A DNA stretch of 7,623 nt, taken from positions 1 to 7,623 of the forward strand of contig JAIRZS010000066.1 of NCBI GenBank assembly GCA_031267115.1, given 5' to 3'. Numbering within the stretch: position 1 is the first letter of the stretch; the number at the start of each line of letters is the position of its first letter. The notes under the pieces were generated by a model. That model was not told the DNA's origin and ran no database searches. It worked only from the letters and a program-made list of their open reading frames with translations. Shown here piece by piece: positions 1 to 6,767 of the stretch. The translations under genes and the position numbers were made by a program. Source of the stretch: Treponema sp. GTDB lineage: Bacteria > Spirochaetota > Spirochaetia > Treponematales > Breznakiellaceae.

Positions 1-9
1 TTTTTTTGT

Positions 10-3000
10 ATGAGCATGAAATCAGGTTTTAAAGCCGGGGATGTTTCGGACAGCGGTTTCGAAATACTGGAAATTGTCGATTTGGCCGAGTTGAACGCGG
101 AGGGCGTCTGGGCCAGGCATCAAAAAAGCGGGGCCGAGGTTTTCCACGTCTTTAACGACGACCCGGAGAATCTTTTTGCCTTTGCCTTTGCCACAAGCCC
201 GGAAGATTCAAGCGGCGCGGCCCATATTCTGGAACATCTGGCCCTTTGCGGCTCGGAGAACTACCCTCTGAAAGACGCCTTTCTGGTTCTCGCCCAGGGG
301 AGTCTCCAGACCTTTCTGAATGCGTGGACCTTCCCGGACAAGACCGTGTACCCGGCAAGCTCGGTGAACGAGCGCGACTACTTTAACCTGATGGCGGTCT
401 ACGGCGACGCGGTGTTCCGCCCCCTGCTTTCGGAATGGTCCTTTCTGCAAGAGGGCCACCGCCTGGAATTTTCCCCGGAAAATAACAGGCTTTCCATAAC
501 CGGCGTGGTCTACAACGAGATGAAGGGGAGCTATTCCTCACCCGACGCCTATACCGGGCTTTGGTCCGTCAAATCGGTGCTGCCCGGTACCCCCTACGAC
601 TTTGAATCGGGCGGCGACCCGGACCATATCCCGGAACTGACCTGGGAAAAACTGAAAAGCTTCCACCGCGCCCGTTATTCCCCGGCAAACTGCCGTATCT
701 TCCTGGCCGGGAACATAGCCCCGGAGAAGCAGTTCGCCTTCCTCAACGAAAAGTTCCTTGCCGGTTTGCCGGCGGGCCGCGCCGCGGCGACTGTCCCCAG
801 GGCCGAACCCTGGCAGTCCCCCCGGCAAATACGGGTCCCCTGCCCGGCGGGCGCGGACGCAAAACCCGCGGTGTTCATCTCCTGGCTCTGCGCGGATTCT
901 GCCGACTCCTTTGAAACCCTGGCCCTGGGCGCCCTGACGGAAACCCTGCTGGGCCATGACGGTTCCCCGCTTGCCCGCGCCCTTGTCGAGTCCGGCCTGG
1001 GGGAGGATATTATCCCGGCCGCCGGGCTTGAGGCCGATCTGCGGGAAACGGTTTTTACCGTGGGGCTTCGCGGGGTGGACGCCCCGGAAGGCGCGGAAAA
1101 AAAGGCGGGGCAGATAGAGGAGCTTGTCCTGGGGGAACTGGCGCGTTATGTGCGGGAAGGGATTCCCAAGGCGGAAATCGACGCCGCCCTTCTGGGCATG
1201 GAATTCGCCAACCGGGAGATACGCCGCGCCGGGGGGCCTTATTCCCTGGTCTGGCTCAGGCGCTCGCTGCACGGCTGGCTCTACGGGGCAAAACCCTGGG
1301 AAAGCCTGCTCTTCGTCCCGAATTTTACCCGGTTCAGGGAACGCCTCGCCGAAAACAGCCGCTATGTCGAATCCCTTATCCAAAAGTATCTTCTGGATAA
1401 CCCCCACCGGGCGCTGGTCATTGTCGAGCCGGAGGAAGGCTACCTTGAAAAAAAAGAGGCCGCCCTTGCCGAGTCTTTGGCCGCAAAGGAGGCCGCGCTC
1501 AGTCCGGAGGAAAGGCGGGCGATTCAGGAAAAGTCCGAAGAACTTGAGCGCATACAGAGCGCCGGGGAAGACCCCCTTGCGCTGAAGACCATCCCCCATC
1601 TTTCCCGCAAAGATCTTGAGGTAAGCATCGAGACAATTCCCCGCGGGCTTCACGATCTGGGCGGCGTCCCCGCCCTGTCGCACGGGCTTTTTACCAACGG
1701 CATCAGCTACATAAGCATCGCCTTTCCCGTGGACACGCTTTCCCCGGAAGACTACCCCTGGCTGCCCCTTTTCTCCAGGTCCGTGGTTTCGATGGGGCTT
1801 CCGGGCATGGACTACGCCGCCGTCTCCAGCCTGCTCGCCGGAACCGCGGGCGGCTTTTACGCCTCGCTGCAAACCGGCTCGCTCGTACCGGGAACCGCCG
1901 CGGCTGTTGCCACGCCTTCCGGCATCTTTGATCTCGCGGGCAGGGACTGGATCGTTTACAAGCTCAAAGCCCTGGACGAAAAAACCGCCGCCGCCCTGGA
2001 TCTGGCTTTGCGCCTTATTACGGAAGCGGATTTTTCCGACCAAAGGCGGCTTAGGGACCTTGTCGTGGAAATGAAGAACGACTCCGATTCCAGCCTCGCC
2101 CCGTCCGGCCATAATTATGCCGCTACCCGCGCCGCCCGGGGCTTTTCCCGGGCCTCCGTGGTGGAAGAAATTTGGGGCGGCCTGGAGCAGCTTTCCTTTG
2201 TCCACCGCATCGCCTCTTACAGCACCGCCGAAATAAGCCGCGTCCTGACCGGTATACGGGACCGGCTCCGCACGGCGGGCGCAATCATAAACATCACCGC
2301 GTCTCCCGAAACCCTGCCGGCCGCCCTTTCCCTTGTCGCGGGAAAAACCGGCCCCCTGGGAGCGCCGAAGCCCCGGCTCCCCGCTTCCCTGGACGCGGCC
2401 CCTTTCCTTGCCCAGCAGGAAAACGCCCCGGTCCCGCCGCCGCGCGGTCCGGCTTATGGCCCGCCGGTATACAGTTCCGCCGAAGTTTTTTCGTCACCCT
2501 CGCTGCAGGTAGGATTTGCCGCGCTTTCCCTGCCCGGTTCCCCGTTCCCCGCGCGGGAATACACGGCGGAATCGCTACTGGCCCATCACCTTTCCACCGG
2601 GGCCCTTTGGGAAGACATCCGCATGAAAGGCGGCGCCTACGGGGCTTTTGCCTATTCCGACGGGATCGAAAAACGCTTCTACTGTTCCAGCTACCGGGAC
2701 CCCAACCCCTTAAAGTCTTCCGGGGCTTTTGCCGCTGTTTTGCAAAAACAGGCCCGGACGCCCATTGACGAAGAGACGCTGGAAAAGGCGATCATCGGGA
2801 GTTATGCCAGGGAGACCCGGCCCCGCACCGCCGCGGAAAAAGGCGGCGTCGATTTTTTCCGCTTTCTCTACGGGATAGAGGACTGCCACCGCGAACGGAA
2901 ACTCCGCGCCCTGGTAGACAGCGCCGGCGCCGAAATCTCCGAAGCCGCTCGGCGGCTTGCCGCCTCTGCCGACAGCGGGGCCGGCGGAACAGCGCTGTGC

Positions 3001-3075
3001 ATCATCGCCGGCCCGGCCCCCGCAAAAGAAGCGGCCGCCCGGCTCGGCGCGGCCATACAGGAACTGCCGGTTTAG
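10..3075 (+). CDS. M16C zinc metallopeptidase, presequence protease (PreP/Cym1) type
   Basis: Encodes about 1021 residues, the usual length for PreP/Cym1-type M16C peptidases, which degrade free peptides inside a closed two-halved chamber. The inverted zinc motif HILEH is at residues 72-76 and the third zinc ligand is probably E170 in VVYNEMKG. The stretch after the motif (LCGSENYPLKDAF, then GSLQTFLNAWTFPDKT) is the family hallmark. The C-terminal half carries MKGGAYG at about 872-878, matching the conserved Gly-rich/Tyr segment that helps bind substrate. The middle, roughly 480-740, would be the M16C-associated helical domain; this is inferred from position. No signal peptide is apparent, so a cytoplasmic role is likely. 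ATG at 10 and ATG at 16 are both possible starts. The frame is open to the window edge and only 9 upstream bases are visible, so the start is not settled. It is transcribed away from the edge and convergently with the lgt-thrC-ychJ block. Confidence 0.93.
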   Translation: MSMKSGFKAGDVSDSGFEILEIVDLAELNAEGVWARHQKSGAEVFHVFNDDPENLFAFAFATSPEDSSGAAHILEHLALCGSENYPLKDAFLVLAQGSLQTFLNAWTFPDKTVYPASSVNERDYFNLMAVYGDAVFRPLLSEWSFLQEGHRLEFSPENNRLSITGVVYNEMKGSYSSPDAYTGLWSVKSVLPGTPYDFESGGDPDHIPELTWEKLKSFHRARYSPANCRIFLAGNIAPEKQFAFLNEKFLAGLPAGRAAATVPRAEPWQSPRQIRVPCPAGADAKPAVFISWLCADSADSFETLALGALTETLLGHDGSPLARALVESGLGEDIIPAAGLEADLRETVFTVGLRGVDAPEGAEKKAGQIEELVLGELARYVREGIPKAEIDAALLGMEFANREIRRAGGPYSLVWLRRSLHGWLYGAKPWESLLFVPNFTRFRERLAENSRYVESLIQKYLLDNPHRALVIVEPEEGYLEKKEAALAESLAAKEAALSPEERRAIQEKSEELERIQSAGEDPLALKTIPHLSRKDLEVSIETIPRGLHDLGGVPALSHGLFTNGISYISIAFPVDTLSPEDYPWLPLFSRSVVSMGLPGMDYAAVSSLLAGTAGGFYASLQTGSLVPGTAAAVATPSGIFDLAGRDWIVYKLKALDEKTAAALDLALRLITEADFSDQRRLRDLVVEMKNDSDSSLAPSGHNYAATRAARGFSRASVVEEIWGGLEQLSFVHRIASYSTAEISRVLTGIRDRLRTAGAIINITASPETLPAALSLVAGKTGPLGAPKPRLPASLDAAPFLAQQENAPVPPPRGPAYGPPVYSSAEVFSSPSLQVGFAALSLPGSPFPAREYTAESLLAHHLSTGALWEDIRMKGGAYGAFAYSDGIEKRFYCSSYRDPNPLKSSGAFAAVLQKQARTPIDEETLEKAIIGSYARETRPRTAAEKGGVDFFRFLYGIEDCHRERKLRALVDSAGAEISEAARRLAASADSGAGGTALCIIAGPAPAKEAAARLGAAIQELPV

Positions 3076-3154
3076 CAGGCCGGTTATACCAAAAACAGAT
3101 TTTAAGATTTAACCACGAAGTCGAATCGAACCAAAGGTTCGCAGTCGAATAAGG

Positions 3155-3182
3155 AATTAATAATTAACAATTAGTAATGACC
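3155..3182. repeat. Degenerate heptanucleotide repeat array, AT-rich
   Basis: Four successive 7-base units are visible: AATTAAT, AATTAAC, AATTAGT and a diverged AATGACC. The array resembles the short tandem heptad repeats found between genes in repeat-rich bacterial genomes. It lies inside the left MITE-like segment. Confidence 0.45.
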
Positions 3183-3206
3183 GGCTGCTCCCGACATCCC
3201 GTCTTC

Positions 3207-3234
3207 CATTGTTCATTGCTCATCGTTCATTGTC
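3207..3234. repeat. Heptanucleotide repeat array, CATTGTT type
   Basis: Four contiguous 7-base units read CATTGTT, CATTGCT, CATCGTT and CATTGTC, with one or two differences between units. It is a second heptad array 24 bp from the AT-rich one, inside the same MITE-like segment. No coding role is evident. Confidence 0.5.
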
Positions 3235-3309
3235 TTTTACTTCTTTCCCTTCTTTGACTTCGTGGTAAACCTTCCGAAGTTTTTCGACTTTGCGGTAAAA
3301 TTCTTCTAC

Positions 3310-3407
3310 GGAACGCGCAAGGGATTGAAGCGGTATCCTTTTTTGCCGCAGGCAAAAAAGATACAAGCGTAAAGCCCGGTCCCGCACCGGAGGCGCGGGA
3401 TGCGCCC
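3310..3407 (+). repeat. ~98-bp structured intergenic repeat, copy 1
   Basis: The first 73 bp (3310-3382) match the reverse complement of 6570-6642 at 71 of 73 positions. The core contains a strong hairpin, CTTTTTTGCC-gca-GGCAAAAAAG, flanked by GTATC/GATAC arms; the whole stem is about 14 bp with one bulged C. After the core comes a second hairpin, TCCCGC (3380-3385) with GCGGGA (3395-3400), then the shared tail GGATGCGCCC (3398-3407). The second hairpin differs in sequence between copies but pairs in both. It lies 28 bp beyond the ychJ stop codon, in the convergent gap with the M16 gene. It is a dispersed repeat that could act as DNA (a mobile palindromic element) or as RNA; the sequence does not decide between these. 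Confidence 0.8.
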
Positions 3408-3430
3408 GGATTATAAATGAGCCTCCGGGC
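3404..3430 (-). other. Hairpin just downstream of ychJ
   Basis: Perfect 7-bp arms, GCCCGGA (3404-3410) and TCCGGGC (3424-3430), enclose a 13-nt loop. The structure begins 5 bp past the ychJ stop codon and overlaps the tail of the structured repeat. No T-run follows on the minus strand, so a classical intrinsic terminator is not supported, though it could end or protect the transcript. Confidence 0.35.
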
Positions 3431-3435
3431 GGCCC

Positions 3436-3924
3436 TTATGCCCCGCAGCAGTGTTTGTACTTTTTGCCGCTGCCGCAGGGGCAGGGCTCGTTCCTGCCGA
3501 TCTTGGGAGCGGCGCGGACCACGGTTGCCGCGGCGACGGTCCCGTCGTCGTAGAGCCAGCGGCCGGCGTCTTTCCTGAATTTGGCCGTCTCGTGGTGGGT
3601 GTCGCGGAGCCCGTGCCGCTCGTAAAGCGCCTCGAATTCCACCGTTCCCTCGCTGTCGTTTACGCCGCCCTGTGTAGTGGAAAGTATTTTAAGCCCCAGC
3701 CAGGCGGACTGTTCGCTCCATTCTTTTGTGGATTTATAGTCGATATTCGCCTTGCCCTCTTCCGTATGGCAGGTGCTGATAATATAGTCGACGGCGTGAG
3801 TCGCGTAGGCCGAGTAGCGGCTGCGCATTAAGGCTTCGGCGGTCGGCGGCAGTTCCGCCCCGCTGATGTAAGGCCCGCAGCATTCGGCAAAAGGGCGGCC
3901 CGAGCCGCAGGGACAGTCTTTCAT
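3436..3924 (-). CDS. ychJ: YchJ-family protein with two SEC-C zinc motifs (UPF0225)
   Basis: Encodes 162 residues, close to the roughly 150 typical of YchJ. A SEC-C motif lies at each end: CPCGSGRPFAECCG at residues 4-17, and CPCGSGKKYKHCCG at 148-161 preceded by GRNEP. SEC-C motifs bind zinc, as in the SecA C-terminus. Between them is the typical YchJ body: ALMRSRYSAY, a WLGLKIL segment, then VEFEALY and GRWLYDDG. The cellular role is not established. A longer reading from 3981 is open, but ATG at 3922-3924 is preferred because GAGG lies 5 nt upstream (3930-3933) and because family members begin almost directly with the first motif. It is the last gene of the lgt-thrC-ychJ run, 66 bp after thrC. 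Confidence 0.9.
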   Translation of the reverse strand: MKDCPCGSGRPFAECCGPYISGAELPPTAEALMRSRYSAYATHAVDYIISTCHTEEGKANIDYKSTKEWSEQSAWLGLKILSTTQGGVNDSEGTVEFEALYERHGLRDTHHETAKFRKDAGRWLYDDGTVAAATVVRAAPKIGRNEPCPCGSGKKYKHCCGA

Positions 3925-3929
3925 AATAA

Positions 3930-3933
3930 CCTC
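3930..3933 (-). promoter_or_regulatory. Ribosome binding site that sets the ychJ start
   Basis: On the minus strand GAGG precedes ATG (3922-3924) with a 5-nt spacer (TTATT). It supports the internal start over the longer open reading from 3981, which would add 19 residues absent from the family. Confidence 0.7.
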
Positions 3934-3949
3934 AATATTAGAATTAGTG

Positions 3950-3982
3950 CTTGGTACAAAACCAATCGGGTTTTGGAACAAG
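3950..3982 (-). other. Imperfect hairpin between thrC and ychJ
   Basis: Two 14-nt arms (3950-3963 and 3969-3982) pair at 12 of 14 positions around a 5-nt loop; the inner CAAAACC/GGTTTTG part is perfect. It starts 8 bp after the thrC stop and ends before the ychJ ribosome binding site. There is no T-run after it on the minus strand, so it is more likely an RNA processing, stability or partial termination point than a full terminator. Confidence 0.45.
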
Positions 3983-3990
3983 CTCAGAGC

Positions 3991-5367
3991 TTAGAGCATT
4001 TCCTTTAACGCTTCTATGTCCGCGGGGATGGCCCGCGCGCGGATTTCCCGTTCCATGACACGCTTGAGCGACGCGGGTACGGGAGGCGGGCCGGCCAGCG
4101 GCTCGACAGTTTCCGCGAATTTCGCCGGGTGGGCCGTCGCCAGTACCGCGAGAGGCCCCGCGCCCAGAACGCCCGACAAGGCAAGCTGATCGGCGGCATT
4201 CCAGCCGACCGCGCTGTGGGGGTCGAGGAAATAGCCGTACTCGCGGCGCACCGCCGCAATGGTTTTGCGGGTATCCTCATCGCTTACCCAGGCGCCCCGG
4301 ATCATGCGCCGCAGATCTTCCCCGCTCCAGTGGGAGGCCATGCGCTCGAAGTTGCTGGGCGCGCCGACATCCATAGCGTTGGAGATTGTCGCCCGCGAAG
4401 GCCGGGTTTCGTACTCCGCGCCGGCAAGGTAGTCCGGCACCGTCTTGTTGATATTGGTAGCCGCGATAAAACAGGCGACAGGGGCGCCCATCTTCATAGC
4501 GTAAAGCCCCGCGGTAAGGTTCCCGAAGTTGCCCGACGGGACGCACATGGTCAGGGGCTGCCCTGCGGCAGCGCCGAAACGCGCGGCATTGCCGGCCCGC
4601 GAAGGCGTCCCGGTTTCGCGGGCGCGGGGCGTCGCTTCGCCGTCCGGGCCGGTTTTTCCGGCAAAGGCCCTGCCTGACGCCGCGGCATAGTACGCCGCCT
4701 GGGGGATAAGCCGGGAAACATTGATGGAGTTTGCCGAAGAGAGGACAATGCGCTTTCTCAAACCGGCGTCGGCAAAGGCGGCTTTCACCAGGGCCTGGCA
4801 GTCGTCGAAGCCCCCGTCCACGGACAGGGCGGCTATATTCCCGCCAAGCCCAGCTATCTGCCTTTCCTGGAGCGGCGACACCCGCCCCCTGGGGTAGAGT
4901 ACCGTCACGGAAATCCCCTCCACGCCGAAAAAACCGTCGGCCACCGCGCCGCCGGTGTCGCCGGAAGTGGCGACTAAAATATGGAGGGACCGGTCCTCGT
5001 TCCTCCTGAGCCAGGAAAAAGCGTGGGCCATAAAGCGGGCGCCGAAATCCTTGAACGCGGCGGTGGGGCCGTGGAAAAGTTCCAGTACCAGCCGGTCCCC
5101 GGCAGCCACAAGCGGGGCGTCGAAAGGATAGGCCGCCTGGACCATTTCCTCCAGAACCGGTTCGGGAATCTCCCCGGCCACATAGGGTTTTATCGTCTCA
5201 AGGGCAATGTCCCGGTAATCCATCTTTCCCAGGGAAGTGCGGACCGCAGCCGGATAGGGCGGTATTTCCTCCGGGATAAAAAGCCCGCCGTCCGGGGCAA
5301 GCCCGGCAAGCGCGGCCTCGGCAAAATTCACCGGATTGTTCCGGCCCCTCGTACTGTAATACTTCAT
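3991..5367 (-). CDS. thrC: Threonine synthase
   Basis: Encodes 458 residues. The enzyme converts O-phospho-L-homoserine to L-threonine using pyridoxal phosphate. The N-terminus (MKYYSTRGRNNPVNFAEA, then APDGGLFIPE) is typical. The PLP lysine is K106 in FHGPTAAFKDFGARF. SGDTGGAVADG follows at about 135-145, and the cofactor phosphate loop PSGNFGN is at about 277-283. The ATISNAMDVGAPSNFER segment is also characteristic. ATG at 5365-5367 is chosen because GGGGAG stands just upstream; a TTG five codons earlier lacks such support. Between YYAAAS and LTMCVPSGNFGN there is an unusual low-complexity stretch (about residues 231-272, rich in G, A, R, T and P). It makes the protein some 30 residues longer than the ~430 of related enzymes. 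It lies 25 bp after lgt, so the two are probably co-transcribed. Confidence 0.95.
   Translation of the reverse strand: MKYYSTRGRNNPVNFAEAALAGLAPDGGLFIPEEIPPYPAAVRTSLGKMDYRDIALETIKPYVAGEIPEPVLEEMVQAAYPFDAPLVAAGDRLVLELFHGPTAAFKDFGARFMAHAFSWLRRNEDRSLHILVATSGDTGGAVADGFFGVEGISVTVLYPRGRVSPLQERQIAGLGGNIAALSVDGGFDDCQALVKAAFADAGLRKRIVLSSANSINVSRLIPQAAYYAAASGRAFAGKTGPDGEATPRARETGTPSRAGNAARFGAAAGQPLTMCVPSGNFGNLTAGLYAMKMGAPVACFIAATNINKTVPDYLAGAEYETRPSRATISNAMDVGAPSNFERMASHWSGEDLRRMIRGAWVSDEDTRKTIAAVRREYGYFLDPHSAVGWNAADQLALSGVLGAGPLAVLATAHPAKFAETVEPLAGPPPVPASLKRVMEREIRARAIPADIEALKEML
4595..4623. repeat. Palindrome inside the extra segment of thrC
   Basis: Perfect 9-bp inverted arms, GCCCGCGAA (4595-4603) and TTCGCGGGC (4615-4623), enclose 11 nt. 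They sit within the part of thrC that encodes the extra low-complexity residues, and the reading frame is kept. This could be a palindromic element inserted in frame, or simply GC-rich sequence. Confidence 0.5.
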
Positions 5368-5371
5368 TTTT

Positions 5372-5377
5372 CTCCCC
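5372..5377 (-). promoter_or_regulatory. Ribosome binding site of thrC
   Basis: GGGGAG on the minus strand, followed by AAAA and ATG (5365-5367). It lies within the 25-bp lgt-thrC gap and selects this ATG over the TTG at 5380-5382. Confidence 0.75.
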
Positions 5378-5392
5378 GGCAAACAGGCCGCG

Positions 5393-6463
5393 CTATCTCA
5401 GTTTCTTCCGCAGCTTGCGACGGTTTTTTTTCGCCTCAATCCGTAGCGCCTCGCGGGCCTCCGCAGTCGCCGGCGTCTGCCCGCGCGCGGCTTTCCCGCC
5501 GTTGTCCGGGTAACGCCAGAGCGCCCCATGATCCGGAAGCCTGGATGCGATGATCCACCAGACAAGCGCCGCGAGGATCATCGCAAAGCAGAGTACCTGC
5601 CCGGTAGTAAAATTGAAAAGCGAGGAAAAAAGCGCCGGGGGAGCGCCGTTGCGGACCAGCTCGATACGGTAGCCCAGATCCGCGTCAGGTTCCCGGAAAT
5701 ACTCCAGAACAAAGCGGATAAGGCCGTAGGCCCCCACATAGAGACCCATGAGGAATCCCTTGAAAGGGTTTTTTTTCCGGAGGAGCCAGATAACAAGCCA
5801 GAGGATCACGCCCTCAAAAAAGGCCTCGTACAATTGGGACGGATGCCGGGGCAGGTTCAGCATAGCGTCCGCGCCGGGGACCGGGATTCCCGTTTTCTCC
5901 GCGATTTCAAGCGCCCAGGCTTCCCGCGCCGGGTAGCGCTGGGCATTCGGGAAGATCATCCCGACAGGCCAGGCAGTCACCCGGCCGTAAAGCTCGCCGT
6001 TGATAAAATTTCCCAGGCGTCCAAAAGTATAGCCGAGCGGGATGCTTCCGGCAAACATATCGCCAATTTCACGGATGTCGAACTTTTTTACCAGGCCGAA
6101 AATCACGAAACCCAGAGCGCCGCCGATCACCCCGCCATGATAGCTCATCCCCTGAAGCCCGGTAAACCGGCCGTCCCTGAACGGCCAGAAGATCAGCCAC
6201 GGCCGCCTGATATAAATATCGCTTGTCTCGTAAACAATAGTGGCAAAAATCCGCGCCCCCAGAACAAGCCCCAGAATACCCGCGAAAAAAAGCCCGGAAA
6301 GATTATCTTCGCTCATGGGAAAGTTCCGCTCGCGCACCTGCCTGCGGTAAAGCAGATAGGCGATACCAAAGGCGACAATATACATCACCCCATACCAGCG
6401 TACAGGGAGGCCCGGAATAATCTCCGGCGAAAGCCATGACGGAAAGTTTACAGCCAGCAGCAT
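5393..6463 (-). CDS. lgt: Prolipoprotein diacylglyceryl transferase
   Basis: Encodes 356 residues. The enzyme moves a diacylglyceryl group from phosphatidylglycerol to the lipobox cysteine of prolipoproteins in the inner membrane, the first step of lipoprotein maturation. Visible signatures are RWYGVMYIVAF near the N-terminus, YHGGVIGG (H109), the Lgt family signature GRLGNFINGELYG (148-160, with R149 and N152), RHPSQLYEAFFEG (206-218), and the C-terminal YGLIRFVLEYFRE (Y246, R250, E254). Several hydrophobic segments fit a polytopic membrane protein. The last 45 or so residues form a Lys/Arg-rich tail, beyond the usual ~290-residue core, presumably cytoplasmic. The start is the first ATG after an in-frame TGA at 6470-6472; its ribosome binding site is weak. 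It heads the lgt-thrC-ychJ run. I could not identify a convincing promoter upstream. Confidence 0.96.
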   Translation of the reverse strand: MLLAVNFPSWLSPEIIPGLPVRWYGVMYIVAFGIAYLLYRRQVRERNFPMSEDNLSGLFFAGILGLVLGARIFATIVYETSDIYIRRPWLIFWPFRDGRFTGLQGMSYHGGVIGGALGFVIFGLVKKFDIREIGDMFAGSIPLGYTFGRLGNFINGELYGRVTAWPVGMIFPNAQRYPAREAWALEIAEKTGIPVPGADAMLNLPRHPSQLYEAFFEGVILWLVIWLLRKKNPFKGFLMGLYVGAYGLIRFVLEYFREPDADLGYRIELVRNGAPPALFSSLFNFTTGQVLCFAMILAALVWWIIASRLPDHGALWRYPDNGGKAARGQTPATAEAREALRIEAKKNRRKLRKKLR

Positions 6464-6546
6464 CGTACTTCATCATACCCGCCCGGAACCGGCGTGCCTA
6501 GCCATCCGGTCAGCCTGGAGTAGTTTCATGTTTCAATCCGGAATTT

Positions 6547-6642
6547 GGGCGCATCCGGCCCTGCGGGCCGGACCGGGCTTTACGCTTGTATCTTTTTTGT
6601 CCGCGGCAAAAAAGGATACCGCTTCAATCCCTTGCGCGTTCC
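6547..6642 (-). repeat. ~98-bp structured intergenic repeat, copy 2 (inverted)
   Basis: This is the reverse-oriented partner of 3310-3407, and the 73-bp core (6570-6642) differs at 2 positions. In this copy the variable hairpin is TCCGGCCC (6554-6561), loop TGC, GGGCCGGA (6565-6572), with 8 perfect pairs. It has a different sequence from copy 1 but the same place and form. The tail GGGCGCATCC (6547-6556) equals the copy 1 tail. The core hairpin is altered at its tip (GCGGAC instead of GCAGGC). It lies 83 bp upstream of the lgt start. Confidence 0.8.
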
Positions 6643-6671
6643 AAAATCCGGCATCCTGCCGGATTTTGGAA
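6639..6671. repeat. Perfect 14-bp stem-loop A
   Basis: TTCCAAAATCCGGC (6639-6652) pairs exactly with GCCGGATTTTGGAA (6658-6671) around ATCCT. It overlaps the first four bases of repeat copy 2 and is not followed by a T-run on either strand, so it is not a typical terminator. Confidence 0.75.
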
Positions 6672-6673
6672 TC

Positions 6674-6696
6674 GGAGTTTGCCTGCGGCAAACTCC
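6674..6696. repeat. Perfect 10-bp stem-loop B
   Basis: GGAGTTTGCC (6674-6683) and GGCAAACTCC (6687-6696) enclose TGC. It begins 2 bp after stem-loop A. The inner TTTGCC/GGCAAA resembles the tip of the repeat-core hairpin. Confidence 0.7.
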
Positions 6697-6698
6697 AT

Positions 6699-6719
6699 CT
6701 ATCCGCCATTGGCGGATAG
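6699..6719. repeat. Perfect 9-bp stem-loop C
   Basis: CTATCCGCC (6699-6707) and GGCGGATAG (6711-6719) enclose ATT. It is the third perfect hairpin in an 81-bp run, again with a 3-base loop as in stem-loop B. Confidence 0.7.
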
Positions 6720-6730
6720 CAATGAAAACA

Positions 6731-6746
6731 GCGGCATCCATGCCGC
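6731..6746. repeat. Short palindrome D
   Basis: GCGGCAT (6731-6737) and ATGCCGC (6740-6746) are separated by 2 bp. It continues the hairpin series after stem-loop C with a smaller palindrome. Confidence 0.5.
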
Positions 6747-6767
6747 AGCCCCCACGGCTATGTATTC

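Larger units (their letters stand above)
3108..3300. repeat. MITE-like segment with inverted terminal motifs (left copy)
   Basis: This gene-free, AT-richer segment starts with a motif reading TTTAACCACGAAGTCGAAT (3108-3126). It ends with two inverted relatives: CTTTGACTTCGTGGTAAA (3252-3269) and CGACTTTGCGGTAAAA (3285-3300). The shared consensus is about TTYGACTTYGYGGTAAA. The same motif pair brackets 6768-6848 on the other side of the minus-strand genes. An internal hairpin, CGAACC-AAA-GGTTCG (3127-3141), lies between two direct AGTCGAAT copies (3119-3126 and 3143-3150). No transposase or convincing ORF is present. It could be a non-autonomous mobile repeat or a degenerate hairpin pair; the boundaries are only approximate. 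Confidence 0.45.

Noticed and set aside
538..2205. 555-residue open frame antisense to the M16 peptidase
   Set aside because: The plus-strand frame has clear PreP family motifs throughout. Long antisense frames are common opposite GC-rich genes, and this product (rich in G, R, K and A) shows no recognisable domain.
3076..3107. Terminator of the M16 gene
   Set aside because: Only a 4-bp CCGG/CCGG pairing spanning the stop codon is visible, with no T-run, so no intrinsic terminator can be supported.
3451..3831. 126-residue plus-strand frame overlapping ychJ
   Set aside because: It is antisense to a gene with two well-formed SEC-C motifs and a good ribosome binding site, and has no features of its own.
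6464..6546. Promoter for lgt on the minus strand
   Set aside because: TTGAAA (6531-6536) could be a -35 box, but no acceptable -10 box lies at the right distance, so I do not report a promoter.
6528..6719. 63-residue open frame with GGAG 7 nt upstream of its ATG
   Set aside because: It reads through the dispersed repeat and stem-loops A-C, so its apparent codons are explained by repeat sequence. The product has no protein-like pattern, so I treat the RBS-like site as chance.
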